From Chitinophaga eiseniae (GTDB lineage Bacteria > Bacteroidota > Bacteroidia > Chitinophagales > Chitinophagaceae): a stretch of 64,000 nt of DNA. A program made the position numbers and the translations under genes. A model generated the notes under the pieces. The model had not been told where the DNA came from. It saw only the letters and a list, made by a program, of their open reading frames with translations, and did no database searches. Numbering within the stretch: position 1 is the stretch's first letter; each line of letters opens with the position of its first letter. The stretch spans positions 806,001-870,000 of the forward strand of contig NZ_FUWZ01000003.1 of assembly GCF_900167135.1 (NCBI RefSeq), given 5' to 3'. Positions 25,607 through 33,758 of this stretch are shown piece after piece.

Positions 25607-26722
25607 TTATAAAGTGATCGGCAATGTTTGAAATCCAGGGGTAATCAGGCTCGGTGTTCTCACCGGCTCTCCGTCACCTGGCATGACCCTCGTGCTTTCA
25701 CGGAGTAATACTTCCAGTGCTATCCGGGCCTGTGTCCTGGCAAGCGCGGCGCCAATGCAGTGATGGATACCATAGCCAAAGCTTAGTGCCTGGCTGCTGT
25801 TGTGGCGGTCGAGGTCAAGCTTGTCCGGCTCCGCAAAGAGCTCCGGGTCCCGGTTGGCGGTACTGATCCAGCCATTAATAATGTCTCCGGCCTTGATCAG
25901 CTGTCCTTCGAGCACCACATCTTTTCTTGCGATACGGTACATGCTGACAATGCTGGGGTAAAGCCGCAGCACCTCCTGTAAAAAGTTCGGAATGATTGCC
26001 GGTGACTGCCGTATGGTGGCTTGGAGCTGGTGGTCTACTGATAGCTGGTGAACTGCGCTCGTGATCAGGTTGGCGGTGGTTTCATAGCCTGCAAGCAGAA
26101 TGGTCATACAGGTCCCGATCTTCGCAGCCGGCGCCAGCGCATCTGCTCCGACTTCGGCTAAAGCCAGAGCCGAAAGCAGGTCTGCTCTAGGCTCCGCCGC
26201 CCTGGACTGGAGCAGTTGCATAAATAGTCCAGCCATTTCCTGTTGGGCAACGGCAGCTTGCGCGAGGCCCCCCTCCACATAGCCAGCAGTGACGATTGCC
26301 TTGGCCCAGTTGTTAACTTTCATTATCTCCGTCCCCGACGAGATCCCCAGTACCTCACAAATGACCGTTGCCGTAAGCGGAAAAGCAAAGTCACGCGCGA
26401 CATCTACCGTTTTATCCTGGCAACCGGCCAGCAGTGATCGGCAGGCGTTTTCAATGTCCTGCTCCAGGCCGGCAATCGCACCACGGCTGAAGAATCGCGA
26501 GATCAGTGCACGCAGCTGTCCATGCAAGGGAGGATCGATTTGATTGAGGTTGCTGCCCAGCATACCGTTATCGGGCATATAACCGTTCCCGTAGGTAGCA
26601 TAATCAAATAGGAGCTCCCTTACCTGCTGGTAACGGTATACCTGCCAGGCGCCGGCCCCACCGGACATTAAAGGAAAGTCGGCATCATAATACACGTTCT
26701 GAACAATAGGAGGTGTAGGCAT
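25607..26722 (-). CDS. Cytochrome P450
   Basis: 371 residues, a short soluble bacterial P450. The I-helix oxygen-activation motif is AGYETT (A211-T216), the ExxR motif is EVLR (250-253), and the heme-binding loop is FGYGIHHCIG with ligand Cys322. It is first in a two-gene operon with the terpene synthase, so the likely substrate is the cyclised terpene. No ferredoxin or reductase gene is nearby, so electrons must come from elsewhere in the genome. Confidence 0.95.
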   Translation of the reverse strand: MPTPPIVQNVYYDADFPLMSGGAGAWQVYRYQQVRELLFDYATYGNGYMPDNGMLGSNLNQIDPPLHGQLRALISRFFSRGAIAGLEQDIENACRSLLAGCQDKTVDVARDFAFPLTATVICEVLGISSGTEIMKVNNWAKAIVTAGYVEGGLAQAAVAQQEMAGLFMQLLQSRAAEPRADLLSALALAEVGADALAPAAKIGTCMTILLAGYETTANLITSAVHQLSVDHQLQATIRQSPAIIPNFLQEVLRLYPSIVSMYRIARKDVVLEGQLIKAGDIINGWISTANRDPELFAEPDKLDLDRHNSSQALSFGYGIHHCIGAALARTQARIALEVLLRESTRVMPGDGEPVRTPSLITPGFQTLPITL

Positions 26723-27059
26723 GACAGTTAGTTATTATAGACAAGATAATCGGGGTAACGGCAATCAGGCCGCAGTGGAAATTTGTAAGGAGGTTAATTG
26801 AGCGAAAAAGAAGGTTTTGGGATCTCGAATTTTGGTTTAAACTTAAAAGCGTCCGGCAGCTCTAGCTGCCGGAGCGCTATTAGCCCGTCCATATGGCTGT
26901 TTCCGTCCATTGTGGCCCAATGCCTCAGTTGAAAACGCTATTTAAGCTGCTTGACGCATGGACATCGTCTATGGTTTCATCCATAACCATAAACGAAATG
27001 CAGGCGAGAAAGTACTATTACTTTAGCATAGTTTTTTGATTACCTACTGTCTTATTTAT
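26723..27059. other. Intergenic region upstream of the terpene operon
   Basis: 337 bp. It holds a terminator hairpin (26849-26876) for the minus-strand transcript from the XRE gene and, presumably, the promoter of the P450-terpene synthase operon. No clear TAnnTTTG box was found. Confidence 0.4.
26849..26876 (-). terminator. Rho-independent terminator downstream of the XRE operon
   Basis: CCGGCAGCT and AGCTGCCGG around a 2-base loop, with outer GCG pairs. The minus-strand transcript then reads TTTTAAGTTT. Confidence 0.65.
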
Positions 27060-27350
27060 TTAGGGGCAAGCGATAAACCATAGGATATCTTGGACAAGCC
27101 GATAATTATACTGGATCGCTTCGCGTTCTTTACGCGTGAGACATTTAACTTCAAGAGCCAGTATGTACAACGTGCTCACCGAGATATTAAACATTTTTGC
27201 GAGTCTGGCCATCGTTTCGACAGTAGGCGCGGTCTTACCGGACTCCAGCAGTGAGATGCTGGTTTGGCTGATACCGATCAATGACGCGAAGTCCCGCTGG
27301 CTCAGACGCAGATACTGTCGAAACCGTCTAAAAACCTTGCCATAGTCCAT
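27060..27350 (-). CDS. XRE-family transcriptional regulator
   Basis: 96 residues. A typical Cro/C1 HTH occupies residues 8-62 (LRLSQRDFASLIGISQTSIS, then LESGKTAPTVETMARLAKMF). The C-terminal 35 residues have no known domain. It overlaps the preceding 114-residue gene by 23 bp and is probably last in an operon with it and the 162-residue gene. It may autoregulate. Confidence 0.9.
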   Translation of the reverse strand: MDYGKVFRRFRQYLRLSQRDFASLIGISQTSISLLESGKTAPTVETMARLAKMFNISVSTLYILALEVKCLTRKEREAIQYNYRLVQDILWFIACP

Positions 27351-27672
27351 TGGGTAATATTTTTTTTGGAGGGGACACTTTGATCAGAAGCCTATCCTCA
27401 GCATTTCCATACTGCGGCAGATCAAGCAATAAAGCGATGCTGTAGGCTAGATCCAGCCGGCTCGCGAGGTAGCTTCGCTGCAGCTGCTGCCGATCATCGC
27501 TGTTGCCGTTACGGACACACATCAGATCGCAGGTACAAAAATGATGCTCTTTGGTGCCGTTGTTGGGGATACTACTAAACTTATCGAGACTGGAAAGGGA
27601 ATCAAAACATGCTAAGAAGAATATAGGAAGCGATTCGTTTATAGAAAAAATAAGCTGGTGGTTAATTATCAT
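27328..27672 (-). CDS. Hypothetical protein
   Basis: 114 residues with a central cysteine pair (FCTCDLMC) and a basic C terminus. No family is recognised. It sits 13 bp after the 162-residue gene and overlaps the XRE gene start, which supports it being a real middle gene of the operon. Composition is otherwise unremarkable. Confidence 0.45.
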   Translation of the reverse strand: MIINHQLIFSINESLPIFFLACFDSLSSLDKFSSIPNNGTKEHHFCTCDLMCVRNGNSDDRQQLQRSYLASRLDLAYSIALLLDLPQYGNAEDRLLIKVSPPKKILPNGLWQGF

Positions 27673-27685
27673 GGATTGATTTTTT

Positions 27686-28174
27686 TTAGGTAGTAGATTT
27701 TGGAGTCAATACGATCATAGGCTTATTTCCCTTACCGGTCATCAGGGAAGGCAAATCGATGTGGCATGATAATAGTTCTGAATCACTCGCAAATAAGCCG
27801 TGCTCACTATTGAACTGCGCATCATTCGTGTGGGGAGGTTGAGTGTACCTTTTATACACATCACCGAGTCCTATGTTCCAGCCATCAGCCAGGAACCTCA
27901 GGTATGCTTCCCATTTGTTTGTGGCCTTATCCACCAACATACGTGCAGGAGTAGCCATAATAGCATATTGACGGAAAATTATCGGTACAGGGAGCGGATC
28001 ACCATCGGCAAGATTTGGCTCTGTATTGTCGTCCTGGTAAATGTCGCTGCATCTTGCTCCCTTGACACTTGCTGAAAGTTTGCGATGTGCAGATAGCAAG
28101 CTTGCTGCTTTTACCGTAACGGTCCTACCGGTGGATAGTTTGATGGAATATTTGCGACTAACTAGTTTTTTCAT
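27686..28174 (-). CDS. Hypothetical protein
   Basis: 162 residues. The basic N terminus (KKLVSRKYSIKLSTGRTVTV) is followed by a region with WEAYLRFLADGWNIGLGDVY and a C-terminal DLPSLMTGKGNKPMIVL. No signal peptide and no known domain. It is probably first of a three-gene minus-strand operon ending with the XRE regulator. Confidence 0.6.
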   Translation of the reverse strand: MKKLVSRKYSIKLSTGRTVTVKAASLLSAHRKLSASVKGARCSDIYQDDNTEPNLADGDPLPVPIIFRQYAIMATPARMLVDKATNKWEAYLRFLADGWNIGLGDVYKRYTQPPHTNDAQFNSEHGLFASDSELLSCHIDLPSLMTGKGNKPMIVLTPKSTT

Positions 28175-28262
28175 GCGGGCATGTCATTTCTTTTATAACG
28201 GGTTACGGTCAAAAAAGTACTATTCATTCGAATCTAATCGGATCAATACAGTTTCCTGTTAC

Positions 28263-28299
28263 AAGGAAGGCGGAGGGTCGTCCCCCTTCCGCCTTGTCC
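28263..28299 (-). terminator. Hairpin terminator of the 130-residue gene
   Basis: AAGGCGGAGGG pairs with CCCCCTTCCGCCTT with a small bulge, just downstream of the stop at 28307 on the minus strand. It separates that gene from the 162-residue gene operon. Confidence 0.5.
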
Positions 28300-28306
28300 C
28301 TTTCTG

Positions 28307-28699
28307 TCAGACGACAAGGGTAAATTCTACCGTAGCTTTAAGCGTACCTTGAATTTTTGGCACACCTGAAACAGGAGGTGTAAACGTCGTTTCGCCAGTT
28401 ATTTTTATTCTGGTTTCTTTGGTCCTGTAGGCAGGGCCATAGTCTTTGGGTGGAGTTGGTATAACGATCGGGCCGCGTGTACAAACCACGGCCCCGATCT
28501 GAGCTCCCCAAATAGCCCGGTCTGGGGCTGATACGATGTAGGCCTTTTGCAACGGACTCAGGTAAAAATTCTGCTCCATCCAGGCGGCAAAATCGTTTTG
28601 TATGGCTTTAACTTCGATTATTAGATCAGCATCGCTAAGGGCATAGAGTTGCTGTTGCTTGAAGTTTACGCCGTCGGAAGTGAAGGGTACCTTAGACAT
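28307..28699 (-). CDS. Hypothetical protein
   Basis: 130 residues. The N-terminal half is helical (QLYALSDADLIIEVKAIQND, then FAAWMEQNFYLSPLQKAYI); the C-terminal half is beta-rich. No signal peptide is evident. The pattern resembles short Bacteroidota proteins of unknown role. It is divergent from the LytTR regulator gene, with an inverted repeat in the shared promoter region at 28760-28781. Confidence 0.6.
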   Translation of the reverse strand: MSKVPFTSDGVNFKQQQLYALSDADLIIEVKAIQNDFAAWMEQNFYLSPLQKAYIVSAPDRAIWGAQIGAVVCTRGPIVIPTPPKDYGPAYRTKETRIKITGETTFTPPVSGVPKIQGTLKATVEFTLVV

Positions 28700-28759
28700 C
28701 AGTAAGAGATTTATAGATTAATGGTATAAAAAAGTTGAGGTGACGGTCCGGAATAATCC

Positions 28760-28781
28760 TTATACTATCTACAGTGTATAA
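28760..28781. promoter_or_regulatory. Inverted repeat in a divergent promoter region
   Basis: TTATAC (28760-28765) and GTATAA (28776-28781) are separated by 10 bp, between the 130-residue gene and the LytTR gene. It is a candidate operator; the binding protein is unknown. Confidence 0.35.
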
Positions 28782-28846
28782 TTTAAATAAATATTTTTAT
28801 ATTTATAAGTACTTGTGTTCTTAAAATAGCCTAAAAATATTTTGCT

Positions 28847-29728
28847 ATGCCGGAAAAACCCGGACAGACAGGATACCATGATGGCGTTATCCGGTTTGTC
28901 CTCGCTTTTATCGCTGCCCATATTGTTACCGAGTATGGAGGGCAGCAGCCCTGGCTTACCAGGGTCTTTTCTATCGACTACTATATCGAATACGGAAGTA
29001 CACTGGCCATCACCATCCTTGACATTCATATCGTGTATTGGGTAACGTTACAGCTGGACCGGAAATTCTCCTGGCTGGACCATCCGGTTTTTCGCGGCCT
29101 GCTTCAGGTGGCATTCGGACTGCTGTTGCCGACACTGATCACTTTTCTTTTGGCGGCTGGATATTTCCGGCTCTATGGGATGGATATCCTGGATACCAAC
29201 TACCACTTGTATGCCTTACCTTTTATCAGCAGCCTGATTGCTCTATTCAATGTTTACTACCTGGTCCGCTATCTTCTCCGCGAGCGGGAACACTATTGGC
29301 AGATGGTGCTCCAAAGCGACAGGGATAACTCTATGGTAGCGCCAGCTACCATGCCTGCGCCGGAACCGGGGATGCCGCTCCTGGAAAAGTCGGTATTCAT
29401 TGTCCATACACCCACCCGTAGTTTTCCCGTTGCAACGGGCGACATTGCCTATTTCTACCGTGAGGAAGGACAGGTGTACCTCCGGGCGTTTGCTGGGAAC
29501 AAGCATATCCTTTCCCAAAGCCTGGAGCAGATCGAAGAGCAACTAAATAAAGATGATTTTTTCCGGGTGGCGAGGCATATGATCGCGAGCCGGGCTGCCG
29601 TGCGCGGATACGAAAAAGATACCTACGGTAAGCTATCGCTGAAGCTCGAACCGACGCCGGAATATAAAAGGTCTATAACGATCAGCCAAAACAAGGCCGG
29701 CAAGTTCAGGGAGTGGCTCGACCGTTGA
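28847..29728 (+). CDS. Membrane-anchored LytTR DNA-binding regulator
   Basis: 293 residues. About four membrane helices run over residues 15-150 (VIRFVLAFIAAHIV; GLLQVAFGLLLPTLITFLL; LPFISSLIALFNVYYLV). A linker follows, then a C-terminal LytTR domain (VATGDIAYFYREEGQVYLRA ... FFRVARHMIASRAAV). No receiver domain is present, so it probably senses a membrane signal directly and binds paired direct repeats. It is transcribed alone. Confidence 0.88.
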   Translation: MPEKPGQTGYHDGVIRFVLAFIAAHIVTEYGGQQPWLTRVFSIDYYIEYGSTLAITILDIHIVYWVTLQLDRKFSWLDHPVFRGLLQVAFGLLLPTLITFLLAAGYFRLYGMDILDTNYHLYALPFISSLIALFNVYYLVRYLLREREHYWQMVLQSDRDNSMVAPATMPAPEPGMPLLEKSVFIVHTPTRSFPVATGDIAYFYREEGQVYLRAFAGNKHILSQSLEQIEEQLNKDDFFRVARHMIASRAAVRGYEKDTYGKLSLKLEPTPEYKRSITISQNKAGKFREWLDR

Positions 29729-30110
29729 GAAAGTAAAGCAGGCTTCCGACTATGGATTGACAATCATATTTTAGTAGTTCACGAATTATTTCAAGCGCCC
29801 GCTTCTCTACTTTTCCCTGCCAGTAGCTGATTTTCGTTTTTTTATACAACTCGGTTTGCGATATGCCTCTTTAAACGAAGCCTGTCCCGGCAATTATATA
29901 TGCGTATGGCACGATCAACGAAAAAATTAGTTTAAGTTTGTTTGAGCCCAATAGTTTCAGAACCATCATTTAGTAAAGTAATTCAGTAATTCACCGGCGA
30001 CATTTGCGATATCAGCAAATTTGGCCGGCTGAAGCGCGCTTGTTGCGCCTTTACCGAATTATTTTGCTACCGTAAACGACGACCTATCGAAACCTGAAAC
30101 CAATTAATAG
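29729..30110. other. Intergenic region with a coding-like remnant and a shared 17-bp motif
   Basis: 382 bp. CTTCCGACTATGGATTG at 29743-29759 is repeated with one change at 33271-33287. The minus-strand frame across 29740-29870 reads like protein (TELYKKTKISYWQGKVEK) but has no start codon. An ATTTGC/GCAAAT inverted repeat lies at 30002-30020, upstream of the first rteC-like gene. Confidence 0.35.
29738..29870 (-). pseudogene. Possible gene remnant
   Basis: A minus-strand open stretch without an ATG encodes KISYWQGKVEKRALEIIREL and then LLKYDCQSIVGS, with a composition typical of a DNA-binding helix bundle. A stop codon precedes it directly. It may be the tail of a lost regulator gene. Chance is possible. 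Confidence 0.25.
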
Positions 30111-30944
30111 ATGATATCTTTTGCGCAAGAGCTGGAAAGAAGGATGCTGGACCAATTGGAAGAAATAACACGGCAGGCTGAAACAGACCTGCAACAAGCC
30201 GAGCGTTCCTATCTACTTATTAGAGGTTGCCTGAGGGAACTGACCGACTTTGGCCGGGACTACGTTTTCAAGGATCGGAAAGAAGAGCTGACGTTCTACA
30301 AAGAGGTCAAGCCGAAGTTTGTACGGGAATGGTTTTTTTATTGCAGACTCTTCTCCTTGGAGGCTAGTATGCCTGTGGGCAGCTCGGAGCAACAGGCTTG
30401 CTGGATGAAGCGGCAGCTGGAAGAGCTTAACCAATACCTGACTGACAACCAATTTTTGTACCTATATAGCCGAAGCGGCCAGACCTATATGGACGAGCAG
30501 CTTTTTGTGGCCGAGCCTGCAGACGCGCTTGTTTTGATGTACGCGAGGGACAGCGAGCCGGACGGCGGAAATACATTCTCCTACCTTTTGGGCAAGATCC
30601 AGGCTGCCGAAGACCTCGCGGCCTACCTGCTGCGGCGCATAGCGTTAACCAGCCAGGGGGAGCCTGCTGCGGAATTGGACAAACAGGAAGTACACTGGGA
30701 TGGCAGCCTGGCGCAACTCTATGAGATCGGATACGGCCTTTTTACTGCCGGGCTGGTAAGGGGTACCGTAAAAAGTGTGATCGAACGCCTGGGCTATGCA
30801 TTTGCCGTAAAGCCAGGCAATTATTACCGGTATATGCTCAATATGAGGATCAGAAAAAAATCTCCGACCCAATGCCTGGACCTGATGACGAGTTCGCTGC
30901 TGGAATACATGCGCCAAGCCGACCTCGATCCTAAATACAAATAA
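30111..30944 (+). CDS. RteC family regulator, first of three paralogues
   Basis: 277 residues. The RteC pattern is visible: a helical N terminus, KEELTFYKEVKPKFVREWFF (about residues 63-82), the FLYLYSRSGQTYMDEQLF element and a C-terminal winged-helix-like part ending GNYYRYMLNMRIRKK. In CTnDOT, RteC activates excision genes. It starts a tandem with the second paralogue 23 bp downstream, an operon. Confidence 0.85.
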   Translation: MISFAQELERRMLDQLEEITRQAETDLQQAERSYLLIRGCLRELTDFGRDYVFKDRKEELTFYKEVKPKFVREWFFYCRLFSLEASMPVGSSEQQACWMKRQLEELNQYLTDNQFLYLYSRSGQTYMDEQLFVAEPADALVLMYARDSEPDGGNTFSYLLGKIQAAEDLAAYLLRRIALTSQGEPAAELDKQEVHWDGSLAQLYEIGYGLFTAGLVRGTVKSVIERLGYAFAVKPGNYYRYMLNMRIRKKSPTQCLDLMTSSLLEYMRQADLDPKYK

Positions 30945-30967
30945 ACTCTTTATTCCCCTACATTGCT

Positions 30968-31729
30968 ATGTTAGCAGAGATGAATGCATTACACTACCAG
31001 CTCAAAAGTGACCTTCAGCATATGGAAGCCACGGCCATTTCGCCATTGGCACAAGCGGACGCCTGCTTTAGGCTAACCTCACTCTACTTTGCGCAGCTCA
31101 AACACATGGTGGACGCTCATGTATTCTCACCACAGGAGCAGATCACCTTATACAAATATATAACGCCAGGATTCCTGGAGGAAGTCATCTTTTATTTGTC
31201 GTTGATCGACCTGGAGTCCAGAGATGGAGATGTCGGCCAACTGCAGCGCTATTACCACGATGAGCTGGAAAGTGTCAAGAGCTTTTTGGAACGGCAGGAT
31301 TTTTTGCGCCAGTATATGGCCTTGGGAAAAGAGTACCTGGACGATATTTTATTCAGTCATAGGCCACCGGATGCCGAGGTTTTCCCTGAAAGCCTCGGTT
31401 TTGCGGGAACAGAATATTTCAACCCCCATAGCTACCTGGTCGCAAGAATTGCAGCATCCCTGCGCCTGCATCGCTTCCTGGAGCAAAAACTTGCAGGCGG
31501 AACACCTGCAGCAGATTTAATGCAAAGTCCCGAGCTGCCACTGCCGGGGGGACTTCCAGACGTTCCGCCACCACAGTTGCAAATGGTCATGGACGACATC
31601 CGGCAAAAATTCAGCTGGCTTAAAACCAAGGTGGTGCCGGGCAGCGGCAATCAAAGCAGGCTTTTACTGCAGGCACGAATAAAATACAATCTCCGGTTGT
31701 TTAACGAGCACCCGAAAACGAATTCTTAA
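30968..31729 (+). CDS. RteC family regulator, second paralogue
   Basis: 253 residues with the same signatures as its upstream neighbour: QITLYKYITPGFLEEVIFYL, then FLRQYMALGKEYLDDILF. The C-terminal portion is shorter, lacking part of the winged-helix region seen in the first copy (it ends LLLQARIKYNLRLFNEHP). It may have changed function or work as a partner of the first copy. It converges on the 147-residue gene with a 17-bp gap. Confidence 0.78.
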   Translation: MLAEMNALHYQLKSDLQHMEATAISPLAQADACFRLTSLYFAQLKHMVDAHVFSPQEQITLYKYITPGFLEEVIFYLSLIDLESRDGDVGQLQRYYHDELESVKSFLERQDFLRQYMALGKEYLDDILFSHRPPDAEVFPESLGFAGTEYFNPHSYLVARIAASLRLHRFLEQKLAGGTPAADLMQSPELPLPGGLPDVPPPQLQMVMDDIRQKFSWLKTKVVPGSGNQSRLLLQARIKYNLRLFNEHPKTNS

Positions 31730-31746
31730 AAGGCCCCGTTCTTTGT

Positions 31747-32190
31747 TTAGCTAAAGGTTAGGTAAGATTCCAACTTTTTAATAACAACCCTTGCCCTCAG
31801 GTCTTCCAGGGCATCCTCCATGACCGTTTCCTGGTTGGGCGTCACTACACTCGCCTCACACAAATCCCAAACGGCTGCCGCTTGTTGCTTCCAGTCCTGA
31901 ACCCTGGAGATGGTCCGGTCGATATCGATAAAAGGGCCGGCCTTTTGGCGTAGGTCATCAAAATCCGTGTAGGGAAACAACTCTAATTTAAACGCAAACA
32001 AAAAGGCGGCTGCCAGCTCCCTTTGCGCCTCATGGAGTGTTTCGACGGTAAGCAGCTCGCCGCCCGTACGGTGCGCAAACATTTCCACGGCCACGAGTAT
32101 GAACTCCAAGAATTTTTCGGGGACAAGCCCCCATGCCGGCAAGGCCTTCAACAAATCCGTAAGTAGTTCTTTATCGTAGCGCATAGGCAT
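31747..32190 (-). CDS. Hypothetical protein divergent from the third RteC gene
   Basis: 147 residues when started at ATG 32190, preceded by GGAAGGGAC, an unusually good ribosome-binding site. A GTG at 32292 gives a longer form but lies inside a palindrome. The protein is helical and acidic (EKFLEFILVAVEMFAHRTGG; TISRVQDWKQQAAAVWD). No family is recognised. The shared 194-bp promoter region with rteC3 holds the palindrome at 32284-32313. Confidence 0.6.
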   Translation of the reverse strand: MPMRYDKELLTDLLKALPAWGLVPEKFLEFILVAVEMFAHRTGGELLTVETLHEAQRELAAAFLFAFKLELFPYTDFDDLRQKAGPFIDIDRTISRVQDWKQQAAAVWDLCEASVVTPNQETVMEDALEDLRARVVIKKLESYLTFS

Positions 32191-32283
32191 GTCCCTTCCT
32201 TTTCCCGGCAGGGGGAGCAGGTAAAAGTAAGATTTTATAGCCGTCTGTTTTCTCAGCTGTGGATTATGCTTCCAAAAATAATT

Positions 32284-32313
32284 TTTTGACACCTTGGCAC
32301 CATAGTGTCAAAA
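32284..32313. promoter_or_regulatory. Perfect 9-bp-arm palindrome, candidate operator
   Basis: TTTTGACAC (32284-32292) and GTGTCAAAA (32305-32313) with a 12-bp spacer, in the divergent promoter region between the 147-residue gene and the third rteC-like gene. It is suitable for a dimeric regulator; which one is unknown. Confidence 0.55.
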
Positions 32314-32384
32314 ACCTTATAGCCGGCGTCACATTTTTGTATCGTTAAACAACGGTACTATCCTTACTAAATCAGCACCAAACG

Positions 32385-33212
32385 ATGAAGCCGCTCAGTA
32401 GCTACCAACAGATCATGGCCTCCCGCCTTCATGCATCCGAAAAAGCAGGACAAACTGTATTGCAACGTTGTGGTTCGGCCATTGCAATCGTGGAACAGGT
32501 CCTGCAAGAACTCAACCCGGTCCTATCCGATACTCAGTTCTTAAATGCCGGCGAAGAAATCAATTTTTTCAAACTGCAACTTCCTGCCATCCACGCGCAG
32601 CTGATCTACCACCAATCTGTATCCTGGCTGGAGAGCCGTAAGCCGGTGGGTGATTACGCAATTCACCGCCATTACTATAGCAGTGAGCTGGACCGGATCA
32701 GGCGCTATTCAGAAGACCACCGGGATTTTTACCAGTACCATCGTACAGGCGCAACGTACTGGGACGAACATTTGTTCCAGCGCGGCCATGAGCTGCTGCC
32801 GCAGTTACGGCATGAGTACTCCTTTGCTATGGATCGCCGGATCAATACCCAAGGCACCATGTTGGTGGCTACCATGCAGGCATACGACCTGCTCAGGGAA
32901 TTTATAGAACAGCAGACCGCTCAAGTTGACTGCCGCCCGGCTGCCGTAGGCAGTACGGACCATAAGCTGCTGAAATGGACCGATAGCAAGACCGCACTGG
33001 CCGAGATGATCTACGCTTTCTGGTTCAAGGGTTCCTTCAATAACGGGGCCGCCGAGCTTAAAGAGATTCAGGCTTACGTTGAGCAGATCTTCGACATCCG
33101 CATCGGCAATATCTACCAGATCAAACAAGAGATGTACGCCCGCGAAAATATTTCCGCCTACCAGGACCTGCTGCATAAACGCTTCAAAGAAGGCATGGAG
33201 CAGTCGCTATAA
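32385..33212 (+). CDS. RteC family regulator, third paralogue
   Basis: 275 residues, full-length RteC type: EEINFFKLQLPAIHAQLIYH, DFYQYHRTGATYWDEHLF, and a C-terminal HTH-like segment FDIRIGNIYQIKQEMYARE. It is immediately followed by the excisionase-like HTH gene and the ICE processing operon, the usual position of RteC in Bacteroidota ICEs, so this copy may be the functional transfer regulator. Confidence 0.88.
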   Translation: MKPLSSYQQIMASRLHASEKAGQTVLQRCGSAIAIVEQVLQELNPVLSDTQFLNAGEEINFFKLQLPAIHAQLIYHQSVSWLESRKPVGDYAIHRHYYSSELDRIRRYSEDHRDFYQYHRTGATYWDEHLFQRGHELLPQLRHEYSFAMDRRINTQGTMLVATMQAYDLLREFIEQQTAQVDCRPAAVGSTDHKLLKWTDSKTALAEMIYAFWFKGSFNNGAAELKEIQAYVEQIFDIRIGNIYQIKQEMYARENISAYQDLLHKRFKEGMEQSL

Positions 33213-33270
33213 CACCCCTGTAGCCATTGCAATTGCTTATCAGGTCGCTTCCTATACCTGTCGTTTGAAA

Positions 33271-33287
33271 CTTCCGACTAGGGATTG
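33271..33287. repeat. 17-bp motif shared with 29743-29759
   Basis: CTTCCGACTAGGGATTG here and CTTCCGACTATGGATTG at 29743-29759 differ at one base. One lies 72 bp upstream of the HTH gene, the other between the LytTR and first rteC-like genes. Confidence 0.5.
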
Positions 33288-33358
33288 CCTATGAATCCCG
33301 CAGCGTAAACGCTATCATATTTGCTTTTGTCCTCTTCCCCTCATTTAAAATTTCTGCT

Positions 33359-33682
33359 ATGAACATTGACCGGATGGAATTTATGGCGTGGATGGAGCGG
33401 ATCATGAACCGACTTGACATCCTGGGCGAGCAGATCAGCGACGCACGAAAACAAAATGGCAGTATAGACGGAGAGGAACTGCTGGACAATCAGGATATTT
33501 TGCAGATGCTGAAGATCAGCAACCGTTCGCTCCAGCGATACCGCTCTACAGGCCGGTTGCCATACTATACCATCAGCGGAAAACTATACTATAAGCTCAG
33601 CGATGTGCACCAGTTCGTTCGGGAAAGTGTCAATGACCGGATCATGAAGTCTACACTTGTCGCAGACAAGTACCGCCGATGA
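33359..33682 (+). CDS. Excisionase-like helix-turn-helix protein
   Basis: 107 residues with an N-terminal helix (EFMAWMERIMNRLDILGEQI) and a MerR/HTH_17 core (NQDILQMLKISNRSLQRYRS) followed by a wing (LPYYTISGKLYYKLSDV). This type sits before the DUF3945-topB operon in many Bacteroidota ICEs and is thought to act as an excisionase or operon regulator. It resembles the HTH protein at 7455-7778. Confidence 0.9.
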   Translation: MNIDRMEFMAWMERIMNRLDILGEQISDARKQNGSIDGEELLDNQDILQMLKISNRSLQRYRSTGRLPYYTISGKLYYKLSDVHQFVRESVNDRIMKSTLVADKYRR

Positions 33683-33758
33683 CAGCCAATGACTGCCAAA
33701 CCCAACTTGGGTGCCTGCCGCCAGTTACATTTGGATCGTACCCATAAAATCAAAAATT

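Noticed and set aside
28746-28857. Possible fourth copy of the conserved hairpin (CGGAATAA and ATGCCGG both present)
   Set aside because: The ATGCCGG part is the start of the LytTR gene and the strands are 100 nt apart without pairing stems.
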